NCBI GenBank assembly: GCA_035265665.1
Contig: DATFOK010000035.1
Location: forward strand, 7,775-71,774
Length of the DNA: 64,000 bases
From: DASUPK01 sp035265665
GTDB taxonomy: Bacteria; Actinomycetota; Thermoleophilia; Solirubrobacterales; 70-9
Reading direction: 5' to 3'
Shown here piece after piece: positions 7,934-16,666 of this stretch (positions are counted from its first letter, which is position 1; each line of letters starts with the position of its first letter). The notes under the pieces are model-generated. The model saw only the letters and a program-made list of their open reading frames with translations, made no database searches and was not told where the DNA came from. Made by a program: the position numbers and the translations under genes.

Positions 7934-8863
7934 TCAGCCTCCTCGGGCATCCGAGCCCACCAGCCGATCGAGTCCCTGCTCCACGACCTGCTCCTGATCG
8001 TCACGGTACTTCAGCACCGAGCCCAGGGTCCGTTCAGCGGCCGGGGCGTCGAGGTGATCGACCCCGAGCAGCTCGAGTGCGGCGACCCAGTCGATGGTCT
8101 CGGCGATCCCGGGTGGCTTCTGGACGTCGCTCGAGCGCAGGTGGCGGACCGCGTCAGCCGCCTCGGTCGCAAGCCGCTCCGCGGTGCCCGGCACACGGCG
8201 GCGAACGATCTCGACCTCGCGTGCCGGGCTCGGATAGTCGATCCAGTGGTACAGGCAGCGGCGCTTGAGCGCATCGTGCAGGTCGCGGGTGCGGTTCGAG
8301 GTCAGGATCACCGCCGGCGGATGGGTCGCGCGGATCGTGCCGATCTCGGGGATCGTGACGCTCGACTCCGCGAGCATCTCGAAGAGGAACGCCTCGAAGT
8401 CGTCGTCGGCTCGATCCAGCTCGTCGATCAGGAGGACGGCGGGCAACGGCCCCTCGTGCTCGATCGCCTGCAGCAGCGGGCGCGGCGTCAGGAACTCCCT
8501 GCCGAAGAGCTCCTCCTCGTCGAATCGGCCGCCGGTCGCCTCGGACGAGCGGATCCTGAGCAGCTGGCGCGGGTAGTTCCACTCGTACAGCGCCTCCGAG
8601 GAGTCGATGCCCTCGTAGCACTGCAGGCGGATCAGCTCGGTGTCCAGCGACGCCGCCAGCGCCTTGGCCGCCTCCGTCTTGCCGACTCCCGCCTCGCCCT
8701 CGAGCAGGAGCGGCTGAGGCAGCCGCAGCGAGAGGAAAAGCGCCGTGGCGAGCCCGTCGTCGGCCAGGTAGTCAACGGCGTCGAGCCGTTGCTTGAGGGA
8801 CTCGATGTCCGGAACGGCTTCGCTCACGGAGGTCTCGGCACCCGGGCGGACGGCGTGGCTCAT
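7934..8863 (-). CDS. coxD: CoxD-like AAA+ (MoxR type) ATPase, CODH maturation
   Basis: 309-residue MoxR-type AAA+ ATPase. Walker A is LLEGEAGVGKTEAAKAL (about 47-63); Walker B is LLIDELDRADDDFEAFL; sensor 1 is AVILTSNRTRDLHDALKRRC. In Oligotropha CoxD is needed for assembly of the CuSMo site and works with the VWA protein CoxE. The ATG at 8863 is chosen because it overlaps the preceding TGA (ATGA) and because the longer upstream extension lies wholly inside the nucleotidyltransferase gene. Confidence 0.9.
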   Translation of the reverse strand: MSHAVRPGAETSVSEAVPDIESLKQRLDAVDYLADDGLATALFLSLRLPQPLLLEGEAGVGKTEAAKALAASLDTELIRLQCYEGIDSSEALYEWNYPRQLLRIRSSEATGGRFDEEELFGREFLTPRPLLQAIEHEGPLPAVLLIDELDRADDDFEAFLFEMLAESSVTIPEIGTIRATHPPAVILTSNRTRDLHDALKRRCLYHWIDYPSPAREVEIVRRRVPGTAERLATEAADAVRHLRSSDVQKPPGIAETIDWVAALELLGVDHLDAPAAERTLGSVLKYRDDQEQVVEQGLDRLVGSDARGG

Positions 8864-9471
8864 GCAGAGCTCCCTGACTCCGCGAGGACGGCCTCGTAAT
8901 CCGCCCGCGTATCGACGTCCCGTGGGATCGGGCCGGGGACCCTCGCCTCGACCACCTCGCCGGACCGGTGCTCCATCAGCTTCCAGACCGCCTTGTCGCC
9001 GTGCAGCTCCCGCAGGTCTCCGAACAGCGCCCTGCCGAAGGCGATGGGATGGCCGCGCCCGTCGTCGTAGAGACACGCGGCCAGCGCGGTGTCCTCATCA
9101 CAGGCCGCGATCAAGGCACGGACGGTGGCGGGTGTCACGCCGGGCTGATCACCCAGCATCAGAACCATCAGCTCCGAACGTGGGTCGATCGCGCTCAGTC
9201 CCGCGGCGATCGACGAGGAGCAACCCTGTCCGAAGTCCGGGTTCTCCACCACGTCGGCACCCGACAGATCGACCTTGCGCCGAACCTCTCCCGAGCTGCC
9301 GCCGAGCGCCACGATCAACTGATCGAACGCGCTCGCCCGCGCGGTCTCCAGAGCGTGATCGAGCAGCGTGCCGGAGCCAAAGGGCAGGAGCTGCTTGGGC
9401 TCGCCGAGCCGCCGCGAGCCCCCGGCGGCGAGCACGAGCCCGGTGACGAACCGCTCAGCGGGCCGCGCCAT
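8860..9471 (-). CDS. MocA-like molybdenum cofactor nucleotidyltransferase
   Basis: 203-residue NTP-transferase: GLVLAAGGSRRLGEPKQLLPFG at the N-terminus (nucleotide-binding loop; shown as GLVLAAGGSRRLG), LMVLMLGDQPGVTPATVRAL (metal-binding Asp) and GHPIAFGRALF. This is the MocA/MobA-like group that attaches CMP or a related nucleotide to molybdopterin. CO dehydrogenases use the cytosine dinucleotide form, so MocA-type CTP transfer is inferred from context. It overlaps the XdhC-YHS gene by 17 bases and coxD by four. Confidence 0.85.
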   Translation of the reverse strand: MARPAERFVTGLVLAAGGSRRLGEPKQLLPFGSGTLLDHALETARASAFDQLIVALGGSSGEVRRKVDLSGADVVENPDFGQGCSSSIAAGLSAIDPRSELMVLMLGDQPGVTPATVRALIAACDEDTALAACLYDDGRGHPIAFGRALFGDLRELHGDKAVWKLMEHRSGEVVEARVPGPIPRDVDTRADYEAVLAESGSSA

Positions 9472-10453
9472 CGGGAACGCCCTGGGCGCTGAAGGTGTCA
9501 CGACACCCCTCGGAGCAGAAGTAGTAGAGATCGCCGTCCCGCTCGAGGTGGATGCTCGCCTCGCTGACGGCCACCTCCATGCCGCAGATCGGGTCGATGG
9601 CGGTCTCCGTCGAGACGGCGACCGGGGCCAGCTCGGGGGATGTCGGCTGAGGAGCCTCGGTCCGCGGCGCCTCCATGCCGACGTTCCGCGGCGTCGGCGC
9701 TGGGCCCGGCTCGCCCTCGGGCCGCAGCGAGACGATCTCCGCGAGGATCGCCAGCGCGATCTCCTCCGGGGTCTCGGCGCCGATCTCGAGCCCGGCCGGC
9801 GTGTGCAGCCGCGCACGTTGTTCGTCCGGAAGATCGAGCGACTCCCGCACGGCGCGGCCCCTGACCTCGCTGGCGACCAGGGCCACGTACGGGACGTCGG
9901 ACAGGAGCGCCTCGGTGAGCACCCGCTCCTCATCGTGACCGTGCGACGCCACGACGACCGCGGTGTCATCGGGACTGGTCCGGGCGAGCTCCGCCGGGCC
10001 GGACTCCACGGCATACCCCAGTCGCTGCGCGAGATCCGCCAGGGCGGCCGCGATCGGCGCGGCACCGACAACTCGCATTGTGGGCGGTGGGAGATGCGGT
10101 TCGAGGAAGATCTCGAGCGCACCGCCGCTGAGACAGGGGTTCTTGACGGTCACCGCCCCATCAGCGGCCTCCGGTTCCCCCTCCGCGGCGGCGGGCAGGA
10201 TCCGGAGCAGCAACGGGTCTCCGGATTCCATGGCGCGAAGCGAGTAGAGGCGGACCGAAGCCTCCGCGCAGGTGCCCCCGACGAAGCCCTCGATTACGCC
10301 GTCGGGGCGCACGATCGCCGAGTCACCGGCCCTGACGCTGGTCGGGCTCTGCGCGCGGACGACCGTGGCCGCCACGAACGGCGCCTGCGCTGCGCCTTCT
10401 CCGTTTCCTGCGGGCACTGGAATCCCTCGGGGCAAGGGTACTCCGGGGGTCAT
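9455..10453 (-). CDS. XdhC-family protein fused to a C-terminal YHS domain
   Basis: 332 residues. The first 230 match XdhC/CoxF proteins: FVAATVVRAQSPTSVRAGD, FVGGTCAEASVRLYSL, MRVVGAAPIAAALADLAQRL, TPAGLEIGAETPEEIALAI. After a proline-rich linker (about 240-280) comes a YHS domain at about 287-322 with DPICGMEV and YYFCSEGCRDTF; its Cys residues resemble those of transition-metal YHS domains in copper ATPases. CO dehydrogenase needs copper in its active site, so a copper-linked role is plausible but inferred. The N-terminal helix usual in XdhC proteins is short, so the start could lie further upstream. Confidence 0.87.
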   Translation of the reverse strand: MTPGVPLPRGIPVPAGNGEGAAQAPFVAATVVRAQSPTSVRAGDSAIVRPDGVIEGFVGGTCAEASVRLYSLRAMESGDPLLLRILPAAAEGEPEAADGAVTVKNPCLSGGALEIFLEPHLPPPTMRVVGAAPIAAALADLAQRLGYAVESGPAELARTSPDDTAVVVASHGHDEERVLTEALLSDVPYVALVASEVRGRAVRESLDLPDEQRARLHTPAGLEIGAETPEEIALAILAEIVSLRPEGEPGPAPTPRNVGMEAPRTEAPQPTSPELAPVAVSTETAIDPICGMEVAVSEASIHLERDGDLYYFCSEGCRDTFSAQGVPDGAAR

Positions 10454-10466
10454 TCCGGGCCTGGAC

Positions 10467-10946
10467 CTATCCGGCCGCCTGCACGGCGCCGACCCGGTAG
10501 GTCGTCTGGGCGTCCAGCGAGCCCTCGATTCCCTCGGGCAGCTCGAATCCCCCGAAGGTGTGGAGCGCTACCTCCTGGATCCTCACCCCCTTGGGATCGC
10601 CCTGCTCCGCCGTCCAGCGGCCGTTGTCGAACCGGAGGGCGTCCGGGGCGGCGTCGAGCATGGAGGCGGCCACGATCTGGGCCTTGTCGCGCAGCTTCCG
10701 GGCGGTGATCGCGACGTTCTCGCCGACGGCGTCACTCGGCTCGTTGTTGAAGGTGTTTCCCTCGCCGAAGCGATCCGTGTCCTCGTGCACCACCTTGATG
10801 TCCTCCGGCGGAATGCCAAGCTCGCTCGCCGCCACCCCGGCGAGCTTCGCCTCCTCACCCTGCGAAGCCTCGCTGAGGCTGAGAACCGTCTTGCCGGTGG
10901 GGTGCATTCGAATGAACACTGCCCGGTAGGTGGGCCCATCAGCCAT
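10467..10946 (-). CDS. Free-standing mini-protein similar to one internal domain of CoxL
   Basis: 159 residues resembling only an internal part of the large CODH subunit encoded nearby (about residues 505-640 of CoxL). Shared blocks include the pairs SELGIPPEDIKVVHEDTDR versus EELGISPDDIQVRHGDTDR, RKLRDKAQIVAASMLDAAPD versus RRVRDKARLIAAGMLETSPD, and LPEGIEGSLD versus LPEGVEGGLD. It has its own strong ribosome site (AGGAAAGGA before ATG 10946), no stop in frame and operon position between coxE and the XdhC-YHS gene. The cofactor-contact loop differs (SEASQGEEAKL instead of SAQTQGQGHET). Function unknown; it is not a simple truncated copy. Confidence 0.8.
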   Translation of the reverse strand: MADGPTYRAVFIRMHPTGKTVLSLSEASQGEEAKLAGVAASELGIPPEDIKVVHEDTDRFGEGNTFNNEPSDAVGENVAITARKLRDKAQIVAASMLDAAPDALRFDNGRWTAEQGDPKGVRIQEVALHTFGGFELPEGIEGSLDAQTTYRVGAVQAAG

Positions 10947-10970
10947 CTCGAGTCCTTTCCTCGAATTTCA

Positions 10971-12311
10971 TCAGGGGGTGGTCCTTCCTCGCTTCGGCCC
11001 ATAGCCGCTCGGCATCGGCACCGGCCGCTGAGCCTCGGTCCGCTCGGCACTCGGCAATGACGCGTCGGCAGGCGTGGCGCCCTTTTGGTCGGCCGCCCTG
11101 AACCTGTCTCGAGAGGAGTCATCGGCAGCGATCGCCTCGGCGACCTCGTACATGGCTTCCAGCGAGTGCCCGCTGACGAGCGCATCGCAGTGTGGCAGCG
11201 CGGCCGCCATCCCGCCCGCCCCCGGGGAGAATCCGGCGGCGCCCGCCCGAGGGTTGACCCAGATGATCCGATGGGCGAGTCGCCCGAGGCGCTCCATCTC
11301 GCGCCCGACCAGTGCGGGATCCGCGCGCTCCCAGCCATCGGAGAGGACCACCAGCACCGCGCCCCGGGCCATCCCCCGGCGCCCGTAGCGGTCGTTGAAG
11401 CTCTGCAGTGCCTCGCCGATCCGCGTGCCGCTCGACCAGTCCGGGGCGGCGGCTACGGCCCGCTGGATCGCCGCCTCGGGGTTGCGGCCGCCGAGGGCGC
11501 GCGTCAGGCGCGTCAGCCGGGTGGCGAACACGAACGCCTCCGCGGGAGCGCCGCTGGCGACGGCGGAGGTGAGGAGATGGAGATACGCCCGCGCGTACGG
11601 CTCCATCGAGCCAGAGACGTCGCAGATCAGAACAAGCCGCCGCGGCCGGGTCCGCCGAGTCCGCCTGGCGAGGGTCATCGGATCACCCCCCGTGCGGAGG
11701 CTGCCCCGGAGAGTGCGACGCAGGTCGAGGTGCTCCCCCCGACGGGCGCGGCGCCTCCTGCGGGCGCGGCGCCGCGGAGCGGCCAGCTCGAGGGCGGCCA
11801 TCATGCGGCGGATCCGTTCGAGCTCATCGGGATCGAGGGCCTCGAAGCTCTTCCTGCGGAGGCGCTCCTCTTCGCTGGCGGGCGCCAGCGGGACCTTGAC
11901 CTCGAGCTCCGTGCGGTCCTCCCCGGGGCTTGAGAGCGAGACACGCATGCCGGCCTCATCGCTGCCCCGCTCCCCCGGGGCGGAGCGGGCCTGCGGGGCG
12001 GGCGGTCGCTCGCTTGGCCGCAAGCCGCTCAGCGTCGGGGAGTAGGGGTCGCCGCGTTCCTCGTCCGGCTCTAGGGCCGGATCGAACACCGCCGCGAAGA
12101 CACGATCGAAGTTCGGCAGCTGGGTCTGCGAGGAGACGAACACCGATCGGGCCGTCCAGTAGAGCTGCGAGCGCCTCACCGGGCGGACGAGCGCCACCGC
12201 CTCGGCGAATCGGGATGCGCGCTCCGGAGTGGTCGGCACCCCGGCGGCCCGCAGGCGCTGGCCCAGCCTGGTGGACAGGGCGGGCAGGTCGATCGTGCCG
12301 AGCTCAGGCAC
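10971..12311 (-). CDS. coxE: VWA-domain protein, CoxE family
   Basis: 446 residues. A long N-terminal helical region (1-200) holds a basic stretch (RRRARRRRRARRGEHLDL), followed by a von Willebrand factor A domain at about 225-385 with the metal-site motif LICDVSGSMEPYARAYLHLL and VLSDGWERADPALV. CoxE acts with the AAA+ protein CoxD in maturing the CuSMo cluster of CO dehydrogenase. It follows coxL by six bases. The gene order coxM-S-L-E with coxD further down differs from the Oligotropha order (coxMSLDEF). Confidence 0.9.
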   Translation of the reverse strand: MPELGTIDLPALSTRLGQRLRAAGVPTTPERASRFAEAVALVRPVRRSQLYWTARSVFVSSQTQLPNFDRVFAAVFDPALEPDEERGDPYSPTLSGLRPSERPPAPQARSAPGERGSDEAGMRVSLSSPGEDRTELEVKVPLAPASEEERLRRKSFEALDPDELERIRRMMAALELAAPRRRARRRRRARRGEHLDLRRTLRGSLRTGGDPMTLARRTRRTRPRRLVLICDVSGSMEPYARAYLHLLTSAVASGAPAEAFVFATRLTRLTRALGGRNPEAAIQRAVAAAPDWSSGTRIGEALQSFNDRYGRRGMARGAVLVVLSDGWERADPALVGREMERLGRLAHRIIWVNPRAGAAGFSPGAGGMAAALPHCDALVSGHSLEAMYEVAEAIAADDSSRDRFRAADQKGATPADASLPSAERTEAQRPVPMPSGYGPKRGRTTP

Positions 12312-12317
12312 GACCGC

Positions 12318-14687
12318 TCACTGCGGCGGCTCGGCCCTGCCCTGCATCGCCGCCCAGACGCGGGCCGGGTTCAGCGGCATGTCGACGTGTGCCACGCCGT
12401 GACTCTGGTAGAGCGCGTCGCAGACGGCGTTCACGATCGCGGGCGGAGAGCCGTTGGTGGCGGACTCGCCGACACCCTTGGCCCCGATCGGGTGGTGCGG
12501 CGACGGGGTGACCGTGGCTCCGAGCTCCCAGTCCGGGCACTCGAGGGCCGTCGGGATCAGGTAGTCCATCATCGACCCGTTCAGGCAGTTGCCCTGCTCG
12601 TCGAAGCTGATCAGCTCCATCAGGGCGATGCCGACCCCCTCGGCGAGGCCGCCCATGACCTGGCCGTCGACGATCATCGGGTTGATCCTGGTGCCGCAGT
12701 CATCGACCGCGATGAACCGCCTGATCTTCACCTCGGCGGTATCCGGGTCGACGTCGACCACACAGATGTAGGCGCCGCACGGGTAGGTCAGGTTCGGCGG
12801 GTCGTAGACGGACTGGCCGTCGAGGCCGCCCTCAACCCCCTCGGGCAGCGGCGCCTCGCCGTAGGCGGCTTCCGCGATCTCGTCGATGGTCGCCCCCTTC
12901 TCAGGGTCGCCCCGCACGGACCAGCGGCCCTTCTCCCAGACGAGGTCGTCGGGCGAGGTCTCGAGCATCCCGGCCGCGATCAGCCGGGCCTTGTCGCGCA
13001 CCCTCCGCGCGGCGACCGCCGCGGCGGCCCCGGACACGGGGGTGGAGCGGCTGCCGTAGGTCCCGAGGCCGAAGGGCGTGCGATCGGTGTCCCCGTGGCG
13101 CACCTGGATGTCGTCCGGGGAGATGCCGAGCTCCTCGGCGACGATCTGGGCGAAGGTCGTTTCGTGGCCCTGTCCCTGGGTCTGGGCGCTGATGCTGAGC
13201 GTCGCCTTGCCGGTGCCGTGGACGCGCAGGTCGCAGCCGTCGGCCATGCCCTGGCCGAGGATGTCCATGTGCTTCTTCGGCCCGGCGCCGACCACCTCGG
13301 TGAAGAAGGCGACGCCGATGCCCATCAGCTCGCCGCGCTCCCGCTTCTCTGCCTGCTCCCTGCGGAGCTCGTCGTAGCCGGCGATCCGCATCGCCTCACG
13401 CATGGTCTCCTCGTACTCGCCGGAGTCGTAGGTCCAGCCGGTCTTGTTTTCGTAGGGAAACTGCTCGGGCTGGATGAAGCTATTCATCCGCAGCTCGGTG
13501 GGGTCGACGTCCATCTTCAGAGCCAGCTCGCCAACGAGGCGCTCGATCAGGAAAATGCCCTCCGTGACCCGGAACGAGCAGCGGTAGGCCACGCCGCCCG
13601 GCGCCTTGTTCGTATAGACGGCCTTGACGCTGCAGTGCGCCGCCTCCAGGTCATAGGAGCCGGCGAACACGTGGAAGAAGCCGGCGGGGAACTTCGAGGG
13701 CTGCGCCGTGCTGTCGAACGCGCCATGGTCCGCGATCACGTCGACCTGCGCCCCCGTAATCCTCCCGTCCTTGGCACAGATCCGGCCGCTCATGATGTAG
13801 TCGCGCGCGAAGCCGGTGGACATCAGGTTCTCCGAGCGGTCCTCCACCCACTTGACTGGCTTGCCGGTGACGATCGAGCCGACGATCGCGCAGACGTAGC
13901 CGGGATAGACGGGCACCTTGTTCCCGAACCCGCCGCCGATATCGTTGGTCATGACCCGGATCTTCTGCTCGGGCAGCCCGGCGACCTGCGCGTAGACAGT
14001 GCGATGCAGGTTCGGAGCCTGGTTGCCGTTGTAGATGTCGAGCTGACCCGTCTCCGGGTTCATGTCGGCGATCATCCCGCAGGTCTCGAGCGGGGCCGGA
14101 TGGCAGCGCGGGTAGATCATGTCCCGCTCGACGACGATGTCGGCCTCGGCGAAGACGCGCTCGCACTCATCCGCGTCGCCGGCCTCCCAGAGCGGGGTCG
14201 CCAGGTTGTCGGTCTGGTCAGGCTTGTCGTCCCTGATCACCGGCGCGTCGGGATCGAGCGCCTTGCGGGCGTTGACGACAGCCGGCAGCGGGTCGTACTC
14301 GACGTCGATCATGGGCAGGGCGTCGCGTGCCGAATAGCGGTCCTCGGCGATCACGAAGGCGACCTCCTGACCCTGGAAGCGGACCTTGTCCCCGGCCAGG
14401 ACCGCCTGCGAGTCGTAGGAGATCGTCGGCATCCAGGCGAGGCCGAGAGTCTCCAGATCCTTCGCCGTGATCACCCGGTGCACCTTGGGGTGCGCGAGCG
14501 CGGCTGAGGTGTCGATCGAGACGATGCGGGCGTGCGCGTAAGGGCTGCGCAGCACAGCGCCGTAGAGCATCCCGGGGAGGACGATGTCGTCGAGGTACTT
14601 GCCCTGGCCGCGGATGAAGCGCGCGTCCTCCTTGCGCTTCATGTTGCCGTAGCCGATCGGCGTCTCCTTCGCCGCTGTGGTCGCCAT
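12318..14687 (-). CDS. coxL: Aerobic CO dehydrogenase large subunit CoxL, form I
   Basis: 789-residue molybdenum subunit that oxidises CO to CO2. The active-site loop AYRCSFR (about residue 382) is the signature of form I, true CO dehydrogenases, whose Cys binds the copper of the CuSMo cluster; form II enzymes have AYRGAGR. Other landmarks are GNQAPNLHRTVYAQVAGLPE, DIGGGFGNKVPVYPGY, TQGQGHETTFAQIVAEELG and, near the C-terminus, GAKGVGESATNGSPPAIVNA with the catalytic Glu. Two close ATGs exist (14693, 14687); 14687 is chosen because GAGGAGA lies six bases upstream. It directly follows coxS. Confidence 0.97.
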   Translation of the reverse strand: MATTAAKETPIGYGNMKRKEDARFIRGQGKYLDDIVLPGMLYGAVLRSPYAHARIVSIDTSAALAHPKVHRVITAKDLETLGLAWMPTISYDSQAVLAGDKVRFQGQEVAFVIAEDRYSARDALPMIDVEYDPLPAVVNARKALDPDAPVIRDDKPDQTDNLATPLWEAGDADECERVFAEADIVVERDMIYPRCHPAPLETCGMIADMNPETGQLDIYNGNQAPNLHRTVYAQVAGLPEQKIRVMTNDIGGGFGNKVPVYPGYVCAIVGSIVTGKPVKWVEDRSENLMSTGFARDYIMSGRICAKDGRITGAQVDVIADHGAFDSTAQPSKFPAGFFHVFAGSYDLEAAHCSVKAVYTNKAPGGVAYRCSFRVTEGIFLIERLVGELALKMDVDPTELRMNSFIQPEQFPYENKTGWTYDSGEYEETMREAMRIAGYDELRREQAEKRERGELMGIGVAFFTEVVGAGPKKHMDILGQGMADGCDLRVHGTGKATLSISAQTQGQGHETTFAQIVAEELGISPDDIQVRHGDTDRTPFGLGTYGSRSTPVSGAAAAVAARRVRDKARLIAAGMLETSPDDLVWEKGRWSVRGDPEKGATIDEIAEAAYGEAPLPEGVEGGLDGQSVYDPPNLTYPCGAYICVVDVDPDTAEVKIRRFIAVDDCGTRINPMIVDGQVMGGLAEGVGIALMELISFDEQGNCLNGSMMDYLIPTALECPDWELGATVTPSPHHPIGAKGVGESATNGSPPAIVNAVCDALYQSHGVAHVDMPLNPARVWAAMQGRAEPPQ

Positions 14688-14689
14688 TC

Positions 14690-15166
14690 TCATCTCCTCG
14701 CTTCCGCGGACTCGTGCTCTGCAGCCCAGCGCACGGCCCTGACGATGTTGGCATAGCCCGTGCACCGGCAGATCGCACCGGAGATCGCGGTTCGTATCTC
14801 GGCCTCTGACGGGTCCGGGTTCTCGTCGAGCAGCGCCCTGGCGGTCATGATCATCCCGGGCGTGCAGAAGCCGCACTGGAGGCCGTGCTCCTCCTGGAAT
14901 CCCTGCTGGACGGAGTCGAGCCGGCCGTCGACCTCCATCGACTCGATCGTGCGGATCTCATGCCCGTCGCAGCTCGCGGCGAGCGTGGTGCAGGACTTCA
15001 CCGGCCGTCCGTCGAGGTGCACCACGCAAGCCCCGCAGTTCGACGTGTCGCAGCCCCAGTGCGTTCCCGTCAAGCCGAGCGTGTCGCGGAGGAAGTGAAC
15101 CAGGAGCAGAGCGGGCTCGATCTCCCGGGTGAGCCGGTCGCCGTTGACCGTGACGGTGACCTCCAT
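14690..15166 (-). CDS. coxS: CO dehydrogenase small iron-sulfur subunit CoxS
   Basis: 158-residue subunit with two [2Fe-2S] clusters that pass electrons from the molybdenum site to FAD. The ferredoxin-like domain has GCDTSNCGACVVHLDG and KSCTTLA. The all-helical domain has CGFCTPGMIM and ICRCTGYANIV. The order and spacing are exactly those of the xanthine dehydrogenase family. ATG 15166 overlaps the coxM stop (ATGA), and its own TGA touches the first ATG of coxL. Confidence 0.97.
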   Translation of the reverse strand: MEVTVTVNGDRLTREIEPALLLVHFLRDTLGLTGTHWGCDTSNCGACVVHLDGRPVKSCTTLAASCDGHEIRTIESMEVDGRLDSVQQGFQEEHGLQCGFCTPGMIMTARALLDENPDPSEAEIRTAISGAICRCTGYANIVRAVRWAAEHESAEARR

Positions 15167-16041
15167 CAGCCCTCCAGCCTCGACGCACGTTCCGCGGCTC
15201 GGCTCAGAGCGCGTCTGGTGAGCACATCGGCGAGGTGGCGCTTGTAGTCGACCGGGCCGCGCCCGTCCGCGATCGGCGAGCAGTCCTCGGACGCCAGCCC
15301 GCCTGCCTCGGCGAACAGCTCCTCGGCGGGCTCCTTGCCGCGCAGGAGCTCCTCTGAGCGGGTCGCGTGGACCGTGGTCGGTCCGGCGGCGCTGAGCGCC
15401 ACACCGGCGTCGGCAATCCTCCCGCCCTCTAGCCAGAGCGCGGCAGAGACGGCGACTATCGCCCAGTCCCCGGCCCTGCGCTCGACCTTCTCGTGGGCGC
15501 TTCCTCCACCTGGCCTCACCGGGAGGCGGATCTCGGTCAGGATCTCGCCGTCCTGGATGGCGGTCATGTAGGGGCCGATGTGGAAATCGTCCATTGAGAC
15601 GACGCGCTCGCCCTCCGAGCCGACGATCACGACGTTCGCCTTCAGCGCCGAGCAGACGGCCGAAAGGTCCTCGGCGGCGTCGGCCTGCGCGAGCGAGCCG
15701 CCGATCGTCCCGCGGTTTCTCACCGGAGGATCGGCGATCACCTGCTCCGCATCAATGAAGACCGGGAAGTGCGTGGCGAGGAGCTCGGACTCGAGCAGCT
15801 CCCGGTGACGGGTCATGGCACCGATCCGCACCTCGCTCTCCGCCTCCCTTATATAGGAGAGCTCGTCGAGCTCGTTGATGTCGATCAGGCGCTCGGGGTT
15901 GGCGAGCCGCAGCTTCATCATCGGCAGCAGGCTGTGCCCGCCGGCGAGGAGGCGGGTCTCGGGGCCGTACTTCTCGAGCAGCTGGATCGCGTTCTGGACG
16001 CTGGTCGCCCGCTCGTACTCGATGGGCCCGGGTGTCTGCAC
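15166..16041 (-). CDS. coxM: CO dehydrogenase medium FAD subunit CoxM
   Basis: 291-residue flavoprotein subunit. The two FAD-binding motifs are AGGHSLLPMMKLRLANP (about 33-49) and NRGTIGGSLAQADAAED (about 108-124), as in CoxM of known CODHs. The C-terminal CO_deh_flav_C domain covers about 180-285. It begins 21 bases after the last small membrane-protein gene and is coupled to coxS by ATGA. In current models electrons leave CODH for quinone from this subunit. Confidence 0.97.
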   Translation of the reverse strand: MQTPGPIEYERATSVQNAIQLLEKYGPETRLLAGGHSLLPMMKLRLANPERLIDINELDELSYIREAESEVRIGAMTRHRELLESELLATHFPVFIDAEQVIADPPVRNRGTIGGSLAQADAAEDLSAVCSALKANVVIVGSEGERVVSMDDFHIGPYMTAIQDGEILTEIRLPVRPGGGSAHEKVERRAGDWAIVAVSAALWLEGGRIADAGVALSAAGPTTVHATRSEELLRGKEPAEELFAEAGGLASEDCSPIADGRGPVDYKRHLADVLTRRALSRAAERASRLEG

Positions 16042-16062
16042 TGGAGAGTCCCCGCCCTCTAT

Positions 16063-16665
16063 TCAGCCGTCCGACGACTTCGGCTCATCCGACTGCGTCC
16101 CGCCGTCGGCGCCGGCCTCCGTGCCGATCACCGGGGACCGGGGCCGATGCCTGGACCCTCCCGGCTCATCGGCGACCGGGCCACTGGGATTCGTGTAGAT
16201 CGAGCGGGCTGCCGCGCTCGAGTAGGTCGCATCCCTGAGAGCGGCGCCGGACATCGCGCCGACGCCGAGCGGGCTCTCGCGACCCAGGCGCGCCAGCTGC
16301 ACCGCGCCTCTGGTGTAGACCTCGTCGATGTTCTTCACCTCGCCGCTCCTGCCCTGCCGCTCGAGCACCGACGCCCCGGATCCGGGGTAAAGCGACTCGA
16401 CCAGCCCAGCCGCATCATCCTGCCCGGCCTTCTTGTCCAACAGACCTTCGAGGAGATCGGTGCCGGCGGAGAGATCCTGGTTGATCGTCTCGACCACGCC
16501 GTTCACGGGCTCGCTCTTCTTGAGGATGCCGCCGACCGACTCGATCACCGCGTCGAGCCCGGCGGTGATCTTCCGCAGCTCCAGGATGACGGCGACCAGG
16601 TAGACGACCAGTGCCAGGATCACCAACACCACCGCGATCAGGGTGACGACTGCGGCGGGCTCCAT
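16063..16665 (-). CDS. Small membrane protein 5 of the cox operon (N-terminal helix, long disordered tail)
   Basis: 200 residues, the largest of five. A single membrane helix lies at about 5-30 (VVTLIAVVLVILALVVYLVA), then an amphipathic region starting ILELRKITAGLDAVIESVGG, then a Gly/Pro/Ser-rich, probably disordered tail after about residue 130. The helix and following segment resemble protein 3 (ALALIEIRRRLSSIASDLNDL), suggesting paralogy. Positive residues after the helix favour a cytoplasmic C-terminus. ATG 16665 is one base after the TGA of the previous gene. No known family recognised. Confidence 0.8.
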   Translation of the reverse strand: MEPAAVVTLIAVVLVILALVVYLVAVILELRKITAGLDAVIESVGGILKKSEPVNGVVETINQDLSAGTDLLEGLLDKKAGQDDAAGLVESLYPGSGASVLERQGRSGEVKNIDEVYTRGAVQLARLGRESPLGVGAMSGAALRDATYSSAAARSIYTNPSGPVADEPGGSRHRPRSPVIGTEAGADGGTQSDEPKSSDG

Positions 16666-16666
16666 C

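Noticed and set aside
6461..8899. Open frame of about 810 codons on the plus strand
   Set aside because: It is antisense to moaA, xdhC and coxD, all with clear conserved motifs; its translation is Arg/Gly/Leu-rich with no domain, as expected from GC-rich third positions.
7934..9076. Longer CoxD start at 9076
   Set aside because: The extra 71 residues overlap the nucleotidyltransferase gene and are Arg-rich shadow sequence; ATG 8863 overlaps the previous stop as elsewhere in the operon.
12387..14507. Open frame of about 700 codons on the plus strand
   Set aside because: Antisense to coxL, whose active-site motifs are certain; composition is that of a GC-rich shadow.
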